This document shows, one piece after another, positions 35,871-47,837 of a stretch of 64,000 nt of DNA. The position numbers were made by a program, and so were the translations under genes. This DNA comes from Humulus lupulus (lineage: Eukaryota > Streptophyta > Magnoliopsida > Rosales > Cannabaceae). The DNA lies in NCBI RefSeq assembly GCF_963169125.1, contig NC_084794.1, forward strand, positions 223,507,409 to 223,571,408. The letters run 5' to 3'. The first letter of the stretch is position 1; every line of letters starts with the position of its first letter. The notes below the pieces were generated by a model that saw only the letters and a program-made list of their open reading frames with translations, did not search any database and was not told where the DNA came from.

Positions 35871-36064
35871 TGGGCTTTTCCGAGCCCAGCATCTTCTAGC
35901 CCAACCCATGTTTTGATGACGCCGAGGTAGCAGTGGATTCTCTCTCCTTTCCCAGCACTCACTAGTCGCTAAAACCCCACAAAACCCTAATGAGCTAGTT
36001 AGCAGTTAGTCTCCATATTTCAGGAAAAACTACTCTCCCACTTTCGCCGCCTTCTAAACCCTAG
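35871..36064 (+). promoter_or_regulatory. CBF5 promoter with site II and telo-box motifs
   Basis: Three site II motifs (TGGGCT at 35871; AGCCCA at 35883 and 35898), a telo-box AAACCCTAA at 35982-35990 and AAACCCTAG at 36056-36064 lie within 200 bp of the start codon. This combination drives genes for ribosomal proteins and ribosome biogenesis in dividing plant cells (TCP and telo-box factors). The transcription start is not visible. Confidence 0.7.
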
Positions 36065-36095
36065 CTAATCGCTGAGCAGTCATTCTAGCTCAGCC

Positions 36096-37943
36096 ATGGC
36101 CGCCGTCGAGGTTCGCTCCGACAAGAAGAAGAAGAAGCAGCGTGCCAAAGATGAAGCAACAGATACGCCCAAACCAGTCGGTGACTTGGACTCGCAGCCG
36201 GCTCAAAAGGACACCGATTTCATGATCAAGCCACAGAGCTACACTCCAACCATGGACACTTCTCAGTGGCCACTCCTTCTCAAGAACTACGATGATCTCA
36301 ATGTACGAACCGGACACTACACTCCTCTCCCTTCCGGTTACTCCCCGCTGAAGCGCCCCCTCGCTGAGTACATAAGGTACGGTATTATGAATCTCGATAA
36401 ACCCTCGAACCCATCTTCGCACGAGGTCGTGGCTTGGATTAAGCGGATCCTCCGTGTCGAGAAAACGGGTCACAGTGGTACCTTGGATCCCAAGGTCACC
36501 GGAAACCTTATTGTCTGTATCGACCGAGCCACCAGGCTCGTCAAGTCTCAGCAGGGTGCCGGGAAAGAGTATGTTTGTATTGCGAGGTTGCATTCTGCGG
36601 TGTCCGATGTCGCCAAGGTGGCTAAGGCACTCGAAACCCTTTCTGGGGCTGTGTTTCAGAGGCCACCCCTGATATCTGCTGTAAAAAGGCAGCTTAGGAT
36701 TAGAACTATTTATGAAAGTAAGCTACTTGAGTTTGACCCTGAAAAGCATTTGGTTGTTTTTTGGATTTCTTGTGAGGCTGGAACTTATGTTAGGACGCTT
36801 TGTGTCCATTTGGGTCTGATTCTTGGTGTTGGAGCCCATATGCAGGAGCTTAGGAGAGTGCGGTCTGGCATTCTGGGTGAGAAAGATAACATGGTTACTA
36901 TGCATGATGTTATGGATGCTCAATGGGCCTATGATAATTATAGAGATGAGAGTTACTTGAGGAGGGTGATTATGCCACTTGAAAGGATTCTGATGAGTTA
37001 TAAGAGACTGGTAGTGAAGGACTCTGCTGTGAATGCCATTTGTTATGGTGCTAAGTTGATGATTCCTGGGTTGCTGAGATTTGCGAATGATATTGAGGCT
37101 GGTGAGGAAGTTGTGCTTATGACAACCAAAGGAGAAGCAATTGCTTTGGGGATTGCAGAGATGACTACTGCAGTTATGGCTACTTGTGATCATGGTGTGG
37201 TGGCTAGGATTAAGAGGGTGGTGATGGATCGGGATACTTATCCGAGAAAGTGGGGTTTGGGTCCGAAAGCATCTATGAAAAAGAAGTTGATTGCTGAAGG
37301 GAAATTGGATAAGCATGGGAAGCCTAATGATAATACACCTCCAGAATGGGCTAGGAATTTGGTTTTACCTACTGGCGGGGATTCAGTGGTGGCAGGCCTT
37401 GCAGCTTCAAGTGAACCCACCATTGTGGTGAAGCAGACTTCATTAGTGGAGGAAGTAATTGGTGAAGAGAAGGAGAAGAAAAAGAAGAATAAGAATAAGG
37501 ATAATGAAGATGACGGAGGACTCAAGCGAAAATTAGATGCAGTGGAGGACGAAGTTGCTGAGGGGAAAGAGAGTAAGAAGAAGAGGAAGAAGGATAAAGA
37601 GAATGGGCATGTGGATGATGCGGTAAAGTCTGAGAAGATGAAGGAGCATAAAGAGGAGGAAGCTGCCTCACCTGAAACTGAGGAGTCAGAGAAAAAGAAG
37701 AAGAAGAATAAAGAAGCTCAGGATGCTGCGGTAAAGTCTGAGAAGATGAAGGAGCATAAAGAGGAGGAAGCCTCACCTGAAACTGAGAAGTCTGAGAAAA
37801 AGAAAAAGAAAAAGAAGAATAAAGAAGCTCAGGATGCTCAATCTCCCATAGTCTCTGGCGATGACAAAGGCAACAGTGAGACTGACAAGAGTGAAAAGAA
37901 AAAGAAGAAGAAAAAGAAGAATAAAGATGAGGAAGAATATTAG
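36096..37943 (+). CDS. CBF5: H/ACA snoRNP pseudouridine synthase (CBF5/NAP57/dyskerin)
   Basis: 615 codons, no intron. It catalyses uridine-to-pseudouridine conversion in rRNA and snRNA as the catalytic subunit of H/ACA RNPs, in the nucleolus and Cajal bodies, with NOP10, GAR1 and NHP2. Domains: basic N-terminus; DKCLD/dyskerin N-terminal region from about residue 45; TruB-type catalytic core about 90-230 with [13 protein letters not shown] and catalytic Asp at residue 131; PUA domain about 305-380; then a Lys/Glu-rich tail of about 170 residues with KKKK runs, as in the plant family. ATG at 36096 follows GCC (GCCATGG context). The tail contains a duplicated unit (37620-37838). No break is seen. 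Telo-box and site II motifs upstream fit its role. Confidence 0.97.
   Translation: MAAVEVRSDKKKKKQRAKDEATDTPKPVGDLDSQPAQKDTDFMIKPQSYTPTMDTSQWPLLLKNYDDLNVRTGHYTPLPSGYSPLKRPLAEYIRYGIMNLDKPSNPSSHEVVAWIKRILRVEKTGHSGTLDPKVTGNLIVCIDRATRLVKSQQGAGKEYVCIARLHSAVSDVAKVAKALETLSGAVFQRPPLISAVKRQLRIRTIYESKLLEFDPEKHLVVFWISCEAGTYVRTLCVHLGLILGVGAHMQELRRVRSGILGEKDNMVTMHDVMDAQWAYDNYRDESYLRRVIMPLERILMSYKRLVVKDSAVNAICYGAKLMIPGLLRFANDIEAGEEVVLMTTKGEAIALGIAEMTTAVMATCDHGVVARIKRVVMDRDTYPRKWGLGPKASMKKKLIAEGKLDKHGKPNDNTPPEWARNLVLPTGGDSVVAGLAASSEPTIVVKQTSLVEEVIGEEKEKKKKNKNKDNEDDGGLKRKLDAVEDEVAEGKESKKKRKKDKENGHVDDAVKSEKMKEHKEEEAASPETEESEKKKKKNKEAQDAAVKSEKMKEHKEEEASPETEKSEKKKKKKKNKEAQDAQSPIVSGDDKGNSETDKSEKKKKKKKKNKDEEEY
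37620..37838 (+). repeat. tandem duplication in the CBF5 tail
   Basis: Two in-frame units, 108 and 111 bp, each beginning GCGGTAAAGTCTGAGAAG and coding [14 protein letters not shown] followed by a lysine run and NKEAQDA. Few differences separate them, so the duplication is fairly recent. Confidence 0.85.
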
Positions 37944-38347
37944 TTCAAAGGATTAGTATGTTAATTATTTTTAATCAAATCTGTTTTATTTTTACCTTTC
38001 ACTTGTTTTCTTCTGAAATGAATTTTTGCATATTTATCTATTAATCAGTTTTGGTGGACTAGTTCTCCAAATCCAGTGAACACTGTTGCTATTTCGCATT
38101 GGTTTGTCTGGTTTGTTTACATTAATCGTTTTAAAATTCGTTGTTTTCTTAGTAGCAAGTATATTCTGGATAGCTTTAAAGACTAATAGGATAGGCCTCT
38201 ACATTAAAAAAGAAGTTACACGTTATCGAAACGGTTGATATATGTAGTTGTGCTATTTCTCTAAACAACATTTTGTTGAACTTTCCTACATTTTCCGAGT
38301 CAACTCGAATGTTCCCAGAACTAAACCGCATCGAGGATAGAGCTACT
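37944..38347 (+). other. CBF5 3' untranslated/intergenic sequence
   Basis: T-rich sequence directly after the CBF5 stop, likely 3' UTR plus spacer. No further gene is seen before the copia LTR at 38348. Confidence 0.5.
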
Positions 38348-38688
38348 TGTTAAGAAATGTATTTAGAAATGCCTTGGTGTCATGATTGATTCTTTTACAG
38401 AAGAGAATATGCAGGGGTAACTGAAAATATGCACCCAAAGTTGTTGGAGGTTTGTGTAATCCCAACGCAATCATTACCATCTGTCACCCTCAGTACCGTT
38501 TGCATTGTTTTTTGTAATATTCCCTTTTCTGTTATATTTGTTCACCTACGTGTAAGGCTGTGATTGCTTTTGTAATATTTCATCTGTTTTCTCTGTATTG
38601 CCTTTGGGTGTATAAATGAGAAACTATTCATCAGCATCAATTGAGTTGAGTAAAAATCATTTTTCCATATTTTCTCTAAATCTGTTCT
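38348..38688 (+). repeat. 5' LTR of the outer copia
   Basis: 341 bp, starting TGTTAAGAAATGTATTTAG; TATAAAT at 38611-38617. It lacks a 9-bp stretch present in the 3' LTR (around 49680) but is otherwise nearly identical, so this was a fairly young insertion. Confidence 0.85.
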
Positions 38689-38713
38689 TGGTATCAGAGC
38701 CAGGTTCGTTTGA

Positions 38714-40641
38714 ATGTCGATATACGAAAATCAAACCCCACCAGCTCAGTCCACTAGTCACGGCCAAGGAGCTGGTTCTACTAACTCTGGTGTTTTTGTT
38801 GCAGGTTCATCTTCAACCAACTCAGCTCCAATGGCAGCTCCTTTCAACAATACTTTGAGCCAGCCATTTACACTGAAGCTTGATCGAAACAACTTTCCAT
38901 TATGGAAACAAATGGTCTCGACAATTATCAGAGGACATCGGCTGGATGGATTCATCAATGGTTTGAAACCATGTCCACCAGAATTTCTTCCTGCAACAGG
39001 TGCCGATGAAGACGAGACCCAGCTTATCAATCCAGATTATGAATCATGGATCATAGATGACCAACTCTTAATGGGTTGGCTGTATGGGTCAATGTCCGAA
39101 GGGATTGCATCTGAGGTAATAGGATGCAAATCTGCAGCTGCACTCTGGACAACTCTTGACGAACTATACGGAGCACATTCACGTGCCATATGGATGATTT
39201 AAGGACAAAGCTACAAACAATTAGGAAAGGGTCTCAGACTATGTCTGAGTATCTCAGACAGAAACGAATTTGGGCTGATACACTTGCAATTGCAGGCGAC
39301 CCCTATCCAGAAAAATTACTCCACGCGAATGTGCTCTCAGGGCTGGATGCAGAGTATCCATCAATTGTCATCCCTCTTGAAAGACAAGAAAAGCTCACAT
39401 GGCAGGAACTTAAAAGCACACTTCTCAGCTTTGATAGTCGACTGGAGAGGCTAAATGGAATTACAACTACTGGTAAACTGTCTAATCCCTCTACTAATTT
39501 TTCTCAAAAACCATTTAACTCAGGTCAGCCCAGACGCCCTGGTTACAATCATCAGAATTATGGATCTAATTTCAACAATGGTCATGGACACCTCAACAAC
39601 TATGGCCGTCCAAGAGGAGGCACAAATAATAATAGAGGAAGAGGCAGAGGAGGTTATAGCAGCAATTCAAAACCCACTTGCCAGGTTTGTGGGAAATATG
39701 GCCACTCAGCAGCCATATGTTACAATCGGTATGATGAAGCTTTCACTGGAAAACCTCCTGGTGGTGATCAAGATCGAGACAAACATCAACAATTTCAAGC
39801 TCTGGTGGCTACACCAGAAGTGCTAAATGATGACAGCTGGTACATTGATATTGGAGCTAGCAATCATCTTACTTTGGATGATGGGAAAATTAATAGTAAG
39901 ACTGTTTATGATGGTAAGGAGAAGGTGATGGTTGGAAATGGTACTAAACTTCACATTTCTAAAATTGGGAATAGCAGTCTAAACACTGCTGGTTCCACAC
40001 CCTTAATTTTGAAAAATGTTTTACATGTACCTGATATGGCAAAAAATCTTGTGAGTGTTTCAAAATTAACTCATGACAATGGTGTCTCAGTTGAGTTTTT
40101 CCCTGTTTCTTGTTGTGTGAAGGATTGAGCAGGTCAAGTGATACTACAAGGAGCACTTAAAGATGGTCTCTACTACCTTGACACACTAGAAGTTTCATCA
40201 CATTCTCAGCCCCATGTTAGTTCATTTGTTGCTCAAACTCAGTTTTTCAAATTCCCTAAAAGATACCTGGCACCGGAGGCTGGGTCATCCTTCCCTACAT
40301 GTCTTGAATCAAGTGTTGAAACTGTCAAATGTATCTACTGCTATTAATGAAAAATTACCTTTCTGTGATGCATGCCAATATGGAAAATCTCATGCATTGC
40401 CTTTTAATCTTTCTAGCAGCCGAGCAAGTAATGTGTTAGATTTAATTCACACAAATCTTTGGGGTCCTGGACCAATTGCATCACATACTTATTTCAAATA
40501 CTACATTCACTTCATTGATGACCACAGTAGGTACACTTGGTTGTATCCTCTCAAACAAAAATCGGATGCATTACAAGCCTTTACTCAGTTCAAGGCCTTA
40601 GTTGAGAATCAATTTGAGAGAAGAGTAAGGACGGATTTTTT

Positions 40642-40675
<34 letters not shown>

Positions 40676-41290
40676 GAGTACCAAGCTTTCACTAAGTTAG
40701 TAAATGAATGTGGAATTCGTTTTGAGCATCCTTGTCCACACATTTCAGAACAAAACGGTCGTGCTGAAAGAAAACATCGACATATTGTAGAAATGGGGTT
40801 AACACTTCTAGCTCAAGCCTATATGCCTTTAAAATTTTGGTCTGATGCATTTCAGACCTCTGTATATCTCATAAATAGGCTTCCCACAACTGTTGTGAAA
40901 GGACAATCTCCTTTTGCTGTCCTACACTCCAAGAATCCAGATTATAAGTTCTTAAAAGTTTTTGGAACCTCCTGTTTTCCTTGCATTCGTCCATATCAGC
41001 AGCATAAGTTCCAATTTCACTCCATAAAATGTGTTAATTTGGGGTATAGTGAAGTACATAAAGGGTACAAATGTTTGAGTCCACATGGTCGAATTTACAT
41101 TTCTAGACATGTGATTTTTAATGAGTCAGAATTTCCATTTCAAAATGGTTTCCTAAATAACTATCAAACAGAACAGCCTCTCACACTTCAGACGCCACTT
41201 TCCTGGTTTGTACTACCTTCAGCTCCTCTCCTTTCATCAAATACTCAAAGTTCATGTTCTACCTCATCTTCAGATGCTATCTCACCAGTG
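38714..41290 (+). pseudogene. gag-integrase part of the outer copia, broken
   Basis: Gag starts at 38714; a frameshift near 39190 moves it to the frame 39190-40128, with gag (FDSRLERLNG), a CCHC knuckle (CQVCGKYGHSAAIC) and protease-like WYIDIGASNHLT (the usual D-S-G is D-I-G). A stop at 40126-40128 and a shift near 40260 precede GAG_pre-integrase (TWHRRLGHPSLHVL) and the integrase core, where the first catalytic Asp appears as Asn (LIHTNLWGP). The second Asp motif runs into a T8-G31 homopolymer (40636-40674) where a short 'NGG'-type coding stretch is expected. Not functional. Confidence 0.8.
40636..40674 (+). repeat. T8-G31 homopolymer tract in the integrase frame
   Basis: Eight T followed by 31 G, replacing what should be a few codons between the RTD and GEYQAF motifs. 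The frame is kept (39 bases). It is either a sequencing/assembly artefact or a true homopolymer expansion. Confidence 0.9.
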
Positions 41291-41295
41291 CCTAC

Positions 41296-42444
41296 TGTTC
41301 TATTATTTTATAATATAATGTAAAATTATATTATATTATAATATAATGTTTTAGATTAAATAAATGTGACAAAGTGTGTCACATATTGTAACATATAATA
41401 GAGAGTTACAATATTTAGATATATGAGATATATCCAAATAATGTAACATATTTGGTGTTACAAATTTGTAACCTCCAAATATTACCCTTTATTGTGTAAA
41501 TTGTTGTTACACAATATTGAGATGAATTTCATAAAAGTCATATGTGATATGGCTATTAGAGATATGATTTTAACCCCAATAATGTGTTTTGGGAGTTACA
41601 AAATCATTTGGGAGGGTTTGGAACCGTTTGGAAAAACAGCACAATTTTTGTGCTGAATTTGGTCAGTGGCCGTGACCTGTGGGTCAGAGACCAGTGGCCG
41701 CGGCCACTAATGTCTCTGGCCATGGCCACAGGCCAAAAACTGACCAAATTTTTAGTTTTTTCAATATTTGTTGAACGGCTCAAAAAACTCAAATAACTCC
41801 CAAATCTCATTTTTAATTCCATATTAATCCAATTAAACATTGGTAACAGCCATGGGGGTTGGTGGAATTTGAAATTCAAAGGGTGTCTCTAAACTCTATA
41901 AATAGGAGCCTATAGCTCACTTGTAAGACACAACTTTTTTATCCACTAGAGCACTTGGCTAGAAACACCTTGAGGCTTGATAATTCCATAAAGCTTTTCC
42001 AATATCTGAGAGAGATCCCTTAGTGCTTGAGTTAGGGGGAAATAAGCTTTTGGACAAATGTTTTATACCTTGTTCAAGTTGGTGATCCCCAATCCTCTTC
42101 ACTTAGGTTGTGTAAGTGAGAGTTTGCTTTTGTTTTTGTTCTTCTTTCTATTGCATTGTTTTCTACTTATTATCTTGTTCCTATTACTTGTATTTCTTGT
42201 TCAAAGGTTGTAATCTTCTTTTCTTTATTTCAAACATTTTAGTTTACTTGTAACATTTTGCTTTGAGTTGTATTTCCACCATTCTCTTCTTCATCATCAT
42301 CTTCTCCATTTCTTTGGTTTATTTGTATTTTCAGTTATAGAGTCGTAACCTTATTTAATCAATCTAAATTTACTTGTAATATTATTGCATAGAGTTGTAA
42401 TATTATAATCATTTCCATTGAGGCAAAACAATATTTTCCTAACA
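41296..42444 (+). repeat. 5' LTR of the inner copia
   Basis: 1149 bp with a GC-rich block around 41660-41730 in an otherwise AT-rich LTR, and a TATA box at 41897. I could not assign a standard tRNA-Met PBS after it. Confidence 0.88.
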
Positions 42445-42472
42445 TTCAAAAGCTTATCCCTTTTTTGTTTCA

Positions 42473-45400
42473 ATGGAAGGGGAAACCATCAAGATCATGA
42501 ACCAAGACCTAGTAAGGTTGGATAGGTTTGATGGATCCAATTTTACTAGGTGGCAAGACAAGGTGAGGTTTCTATTAACCACTCTCAAAATCGCCTACAT
42601 CCTTGAGTCTTCCTTGGCTCCTCTAGCCGAGCCATCCGACAAAGACACTCCCGAGGAGGTGGAGAAAAGAAGGAAGAGGGAGGAGGACATTCTTCTTTGC
42701 AGGGGTCATATAATGGAAAGACTTCCAAAGAAAATGCGGTGTCACAACCAAAACATCCCAAAAACAAAGGGAAAAAGGGTAATGAGAAACCTTTGGGTCC
42801 AAAAATCAACCCAAACAAGTTTAAGGGCGAGAAAGGTCCTTGCTTCGTGTGTGGGAAAAAGGGTCACTATGCTAGAGATTGTAGACATAGAAAAGACCAA
42901 CAAGGACCTAAGGTGAATGCAACTCAAGAGAAAAACATAGTTGCTACCCTTAGTGAGGTGAATGCGGTCCAAGGCAAGGTGAAAGGGTGGTGGTATGATA
43001 CATGTGCCACCGTCCATGTCACCTATGACAAATCATTGTTCAAGACATTTGAAAAGTCAAAGGGCAACCAGGAGATACAAATGGGCAATGAGGGCAAATC
43101 CAAGGTACTTGGCAAAGGTACTATTGATGTCTACTTCACCTCTGGCAAGAAAGTTACATTAGTGAATGTACTTTATGTTCCCGAAATGAGTAGAAACTTG
43201 GTAAGTTGTGATTTGCTTGGCAAGCCCGGCATTAAAGCCATTTTTGAGTCCAGTAAACTTATACTTACCAAATCAAATGTATTTTTGGGAAAGGGGTACT
43301 CTTGTGAGGGTATGGTCAAATTGTGCACCAATGATGTAACTTTCAATGTTATCAATAAAAATGTTAATTCCACCTATATTGTTGAGTATGATTCTTTATT
43401 TTTGTGGCATCTTAGACTATCGCATATAGGTTTTTTAACCATGAAAAGAGTAGTAAAATGTGGTATGATTGCATGCAATATTAAAAACTATGGTAAATGT
43501 GAAACATGTGTTAAGGCGAAAATGATTAAGAAACCATTTCCTAGTGTAGAAAGATCATCTAATTTACTAGATTTAATCCATAGTGATCTTTGTGAATTAA
43601 ATAGTGTTTTAACTAGAGGTGGTAAAAGGTATTTTCTTACTTTTATAGATGATTTTAGTAGATATACCTATGTGTTTCTTTTAAAGCATAAAGATGAGAC
43701 TTTTGATGCTTTTAAATTGTATAAATTAGAAGTTGAAAATCAACTAAATAAAAAGATTAAGGTGCTAAGAAGTGATAGAGGAGGAGAGTACTTCTCTAAT
43801 GAATTCAATACATTTTGTGAAGAAAATGGTATAATTCATGAGTGCACTGCACCTTATACACCACAACACAATGGTGTTGCCGAAAGGAAAAATAGGACTT
43901 ATCTAGAGATAATAAATTCTATGTTGGTGTTTTCTAAGTTGAACTTCAACTTATGGGGTGAAGCGCTTTTAACCGCTTGTCACATTCTTAATCGAATACC
44001 AATGAAGAAAAATGAGATATCTCCATATGAGTTATGGAAAGGAAGAAAACCCAACATAGGGTACTTCAAAGTGTGGGGGTGTCTTGCATATTGCAAGAAA
44101 AACGAACCTAATAGAACAAAGTTAGGTTCAAGAGCCATAAAGTGTACTTTTGTTGGTTATGCCAACAATAGTAAAGCTTATAGGCTATTAGACTTAGAGT
44201 CTAATATTGTGATTGAATCTAGAGAAGTTGAATTCTTTGAGAACATGTTAAGTGACAACAATTCTCAAGCTTCAACATCTCTAAAGGAGAATATGTTATA
44301 TGAGAACAATTCTCAAGCTTCTACATCCAAAGTTGATTCTCAAGAGGAGAATTCTCAAAAGGATGTAAAGCAACCCTTTGAACCTAGAAGAAGTCAAAGG
44401 CTTAAAAGTCTAGTAGTGGATGAGATAGATCCTCAACGAATTTCGTTCTACATGGTAGAAGGAAATAGAGAGGAATTCATTAGGAAAATTCTTATTGTAC
44501 TTCTCGTTGAGGATGATCCTAAGACTTATAGAGAAGCTATGCAATCGAGAGATAGTGCATTTTGGAAAGAAGCCATCAATGATGAGACGGATTCCATTCT
44601 TTCCAATAACACTTGGGAATTGGTAGACCTCCCACCGAGGTCTAAGCCAATTGGGTGTAAGTGGGTATTTAGAAGAAAATACCACACTGACAGCACTATC
44701 CAAACCTTTAAAGCTATATTAGTAGCTAAAGGGTTTAGGCAAAAAGAGGGTATCGATTATTTCGATACCTATGCGCCTATTGCAAGAACAACTTCTATAA
44801 GAATTTTGTTCGCTCTAGCTTCTATACACAACTTGTATGTTCATCAAATGGATGTCAAAACGACATTCCTTAATGGTGACCTCAATGAGGAGGTCTATAT
44901 GGAACAACCCGAAGGGTTTGTCCTACCAAAATATGAACATAAAGTGTGTAGACTTGTAAAATCCTTATATGAATTGAAACAAGCTCCTAAGCAATGGCAT
45001 AAGAAATTTGATCAAGCCATCATGTCTAATGGGTTTAGACATAACAATGGTGACAAGTGTTTGTATTCCAAAACTTGTAAGGGATATGTGACCATTGTTT
45101 GCTTATATGTGGATGACATGCTTATTTTAAATAATAGCATGAAAGGGATAGATGAAACGAAGAGGTTTCTATCATCAACCTTCAAGATGAAAGATCTTGG
45201 AGAAGTTGATACCATACTCGGTATCAAAATAAAGAAACATAGTGGGGGTTTTGTGTTAGGGCAAGCCCACTATGTTGAGAAAGTATTGAACAAATTTAAC
45301 CATCTCAAGGTTAAAGATGCCAATACTCCATTCAATCATAGTGTAAAACTAGAGAATAATGAAGGAAGAGCGGTGACTCAATTGGAGTACGCTAGTTATA

Positions 45401-46029
45401 TAGGGAGTCTAATGTACGCTGCCCAGTGTACTAGACCTGATATCGCATTTGCGATAAGTAAACTTAGTAGGTTTACAAGTAATCCAAGTGTGGATCACTG
45501 GAAGGCAATTGGAAGAGTCCTAGGTTATCTTAAGAAAACCAAAGGACTAAGCCTTCACTACTCCAAATTTCCTTCGATTTTAGAAGGATATACAGATGCA
45601 AGTTGGATATCCAATCTTGGGGACAATTTGTCCACAACTGGTTGGGTATTTACACTTGGTGGATGTGCAATTTCTTGGGGTTCCAAGAAACAAACCTGTA
45701 TATCTCATTCCACTATGGAAGTAGAGTTCATAGCTCTAGCTGCTACCGACAAAGAGGCCGAATGGTTAAGGGATCTGTTGATAGAGATTCCCCTAATCAA
45801 AGATAATGTATCTACTATATCGATACATTGTGATAGCCAAGCGACATTGGCTAGAGCATACAGCGGAGTGTATAATGGGAAGTCTAGACACATTAGTCTA
45901 AGACATGGATATGTAAGAGAATTGATTCAAAGAGGAGTCATCTCAATATCCTATGTGAGAACTAGTGAAAATCTGGCAGATCCTTTCACTAAGCCACTAA
46001 CGAGGGATTTAGTGGCTGCATCATCTTGA
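42473..46029 (+). pseudogene. gag-pol of the inner copia: gag truncated, pol open
   Basis: Gag begins at ATG 42473 (FDGSNFTRWQDKVRFLL). At about 42700 the core is deleted and the frame shifts: CRGHI abuts the region coding [11 protein letters not shown], so most of the capsid domain is missing. From 42697 one frame of 1110 codons runs to 46029: zinc knuckle [14 protein letters not shown], protease region [14 protein letters not shown]_pre-integrase, integrase ([28 protein letters not shown]), reverse transcriptase ([22 protein letters not shown]) and RNase H (YTDASW, STMEVEF). Pol looks intact, but without capsid it would need gag from another copy. Confidence 0.88.
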
Positions 46030-46660
46030 GGGATGAGACTTAAACTCCCTAAAGAGATTCACGATTGATGACCTATCTTAACACTAGTTATTCAACTAGT
46101 GTTAGGTTCGATAGGTAATAACAAGTCATTCAAGTGAATATTAGTTGTACTCAAAACAAGTCCCATCTGAGATATTGAGTACTTGTGTGTTACCAAGTGG
46201 AGGGTTAAAACCGAAAGGTTTTTTAATAGAGTTCAGTCTTGTAAAGACAAGTATTTTTGGCAACAAAATACTGTAAGAGTTCTACCTATATGGACCTAGG
46301 GGTGGTGCCGCCTCTCATGAGAATTGGGAGTATTCTCAAGAACGTTCATAAATGGAAAGTGCACATGGCCATTAACGGTGCAAAGCGAGACATAGATGTC
46401 TCAAGTGAACATCGCAAAGGTGTGTGTGTTATCACCGATTTGTCATCATGAAAAGATGGTTCAATGCCTAGTGCAACCTAATTTTCGACAAATTTTGTGA
46501 TAATTACACTATAGTAAAGTTCAAGTTGAAAAACACTTTACTTTATGCACTAATGCAATGACTCCTATAAGAGAGAGTTCTTATTTAATCAAGTGGGGGA
46601 TATGTTAATGATTGATTAAATAAGTGTTACAGTAGATAACTATTTAATCTTGTGGGGGAA

Positions 46661-47832
46661 TGTTATATTATTTTATAATATAATGTAAAATTATATTATA
46701 TTATAATATAATGTTTTAGATTAAATAAATGTGACAAAGTGTGTCACATATTGTAACATATAATAGAGAGTTACAATATTTAGATATATGAGATATATCC
46801 AAATAATGTAACATATTTGGTGTTACAAATTTGTAACCTCCAAATATTACCCTTTATTGTGTAAATTGTTGTTACACAATATTGAGATGAATTTCATAAA
46901 AGTCATATGTGATATGGATGTTAGAGATATGATTTTAACCCCAATAATGTGTTTTGGGAGTTACAAAATCATTTGGGAGGGTTTGGAACCGTTTGGAAAA
47001 ATAGCACAATTTTTGTGCTGAATTTGGTCAGTGGCCGCGGCCACCAACATTCAGTGGCCGCGACCTGTGGGTCAGAGACCAGTGGCCGCGGCTACTAATA
47101 TCTCTGGCCGCAGCCACAGGCCAAAAACTTACCAAATTTTCAGTTTTTTCAATATTTGTTGAACGACTCAAAAAACTCAAATAACTCCCAAATCTCCTTT
47201 TTAATTCCATATTAATCCAATTAAACATTGATAAAAGCCATGGGGGTTGGTGGAATTTGAAATTCAAAGGGTGTCTCTAAACTCTATAAATAGGAGCCTA
47301 TAGCTCACTTGTAAGACACAACTTTTCTATCCACTAGAGCACTTGGCTAGAAACACCTTGAGGCTTGATAATTCCATAAAGCTTTTCCAATATCTGAGAG
47401 AGATCCCTTAGTGCTTGAGTTAGGGGGAAATAAGCTTTTGGACAAAGGTTTTATACCTTGTTCAAGTTGGTGATCCTCAATCCTCTTCACTTAGGTTGTG
47501 TAAGTGAGAGTTTGCTTTTGTTTCTGTTCTTCTTTCTATTGCATTGTTTTCTACTTATTATATTGTTCCTATTACTTGTATTTCTTGTTCAAAGGTTGTA
47601 ATCTTCTTTTCTTTATTTCAAACATTTTAGTTTACTTGTAACATGTTGCTTTGAGTTGTATTTCCACCATTCTCTTCTTCATCATCATCTTCTCCCTTTC
47701 TTTGGTTTATTTGTATTTTCAGTTATAGAGTCGTAACCTTATTTAATCAATCTATATTTACTTGTAATATTATTGAAAAGAGTTGTAATATTATAATCAT
47801 TTCCATTTAGGCAAAACAATATTTTCCTAACA
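46661..47832 (+). repeat. 3' LTR of the inner copia
   Basis: 1172 bp, near-identical to 41296-42444 apart from a duplicated unit around 47030-47060 (GTGGCCGCGGCCAC) and scattered substitutions. Confidence 0.88.
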
Positions 47833-47837
47833 CCTAC

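Larger units (their letters stand above)
41296..47832 (+). mobile_element. inner Ty1/copia retrotransposon, gag-deleted
   Basis: LTRs at 41296-42444 and 46661-47832 begin TGTT(C/A)TATTATTTTA and end TTTTCCTAACA. The exact target duplication CCTAC flanks it (41291-41295 and 47833-47837). A purine tract TGTGGGGGAA precedes the right LTR. TATA boxes are at 41897-41904 and 47285-47292. The LTRs are very similar; the right one has an extra roughly 24-bp unit in the GTGGCCGCGG-rich block. Pol is open but gag has a large internal deletion. Confidence 0.92.

Noticed and set aside
37522..37776. Minus-strand ORF opposite the CBF5 tail
   Set aside because: It is the shadow of the lysine-codon-rich repeats (Ser/Leu/Pro-rich on the other strand).
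43000..43020. DTCA in place of D-[ST]-G as an inactivating change in the inner copia protease
   Set aside because: It may be normal for this copia lineage; without an alignment it cannot be called a lesion.
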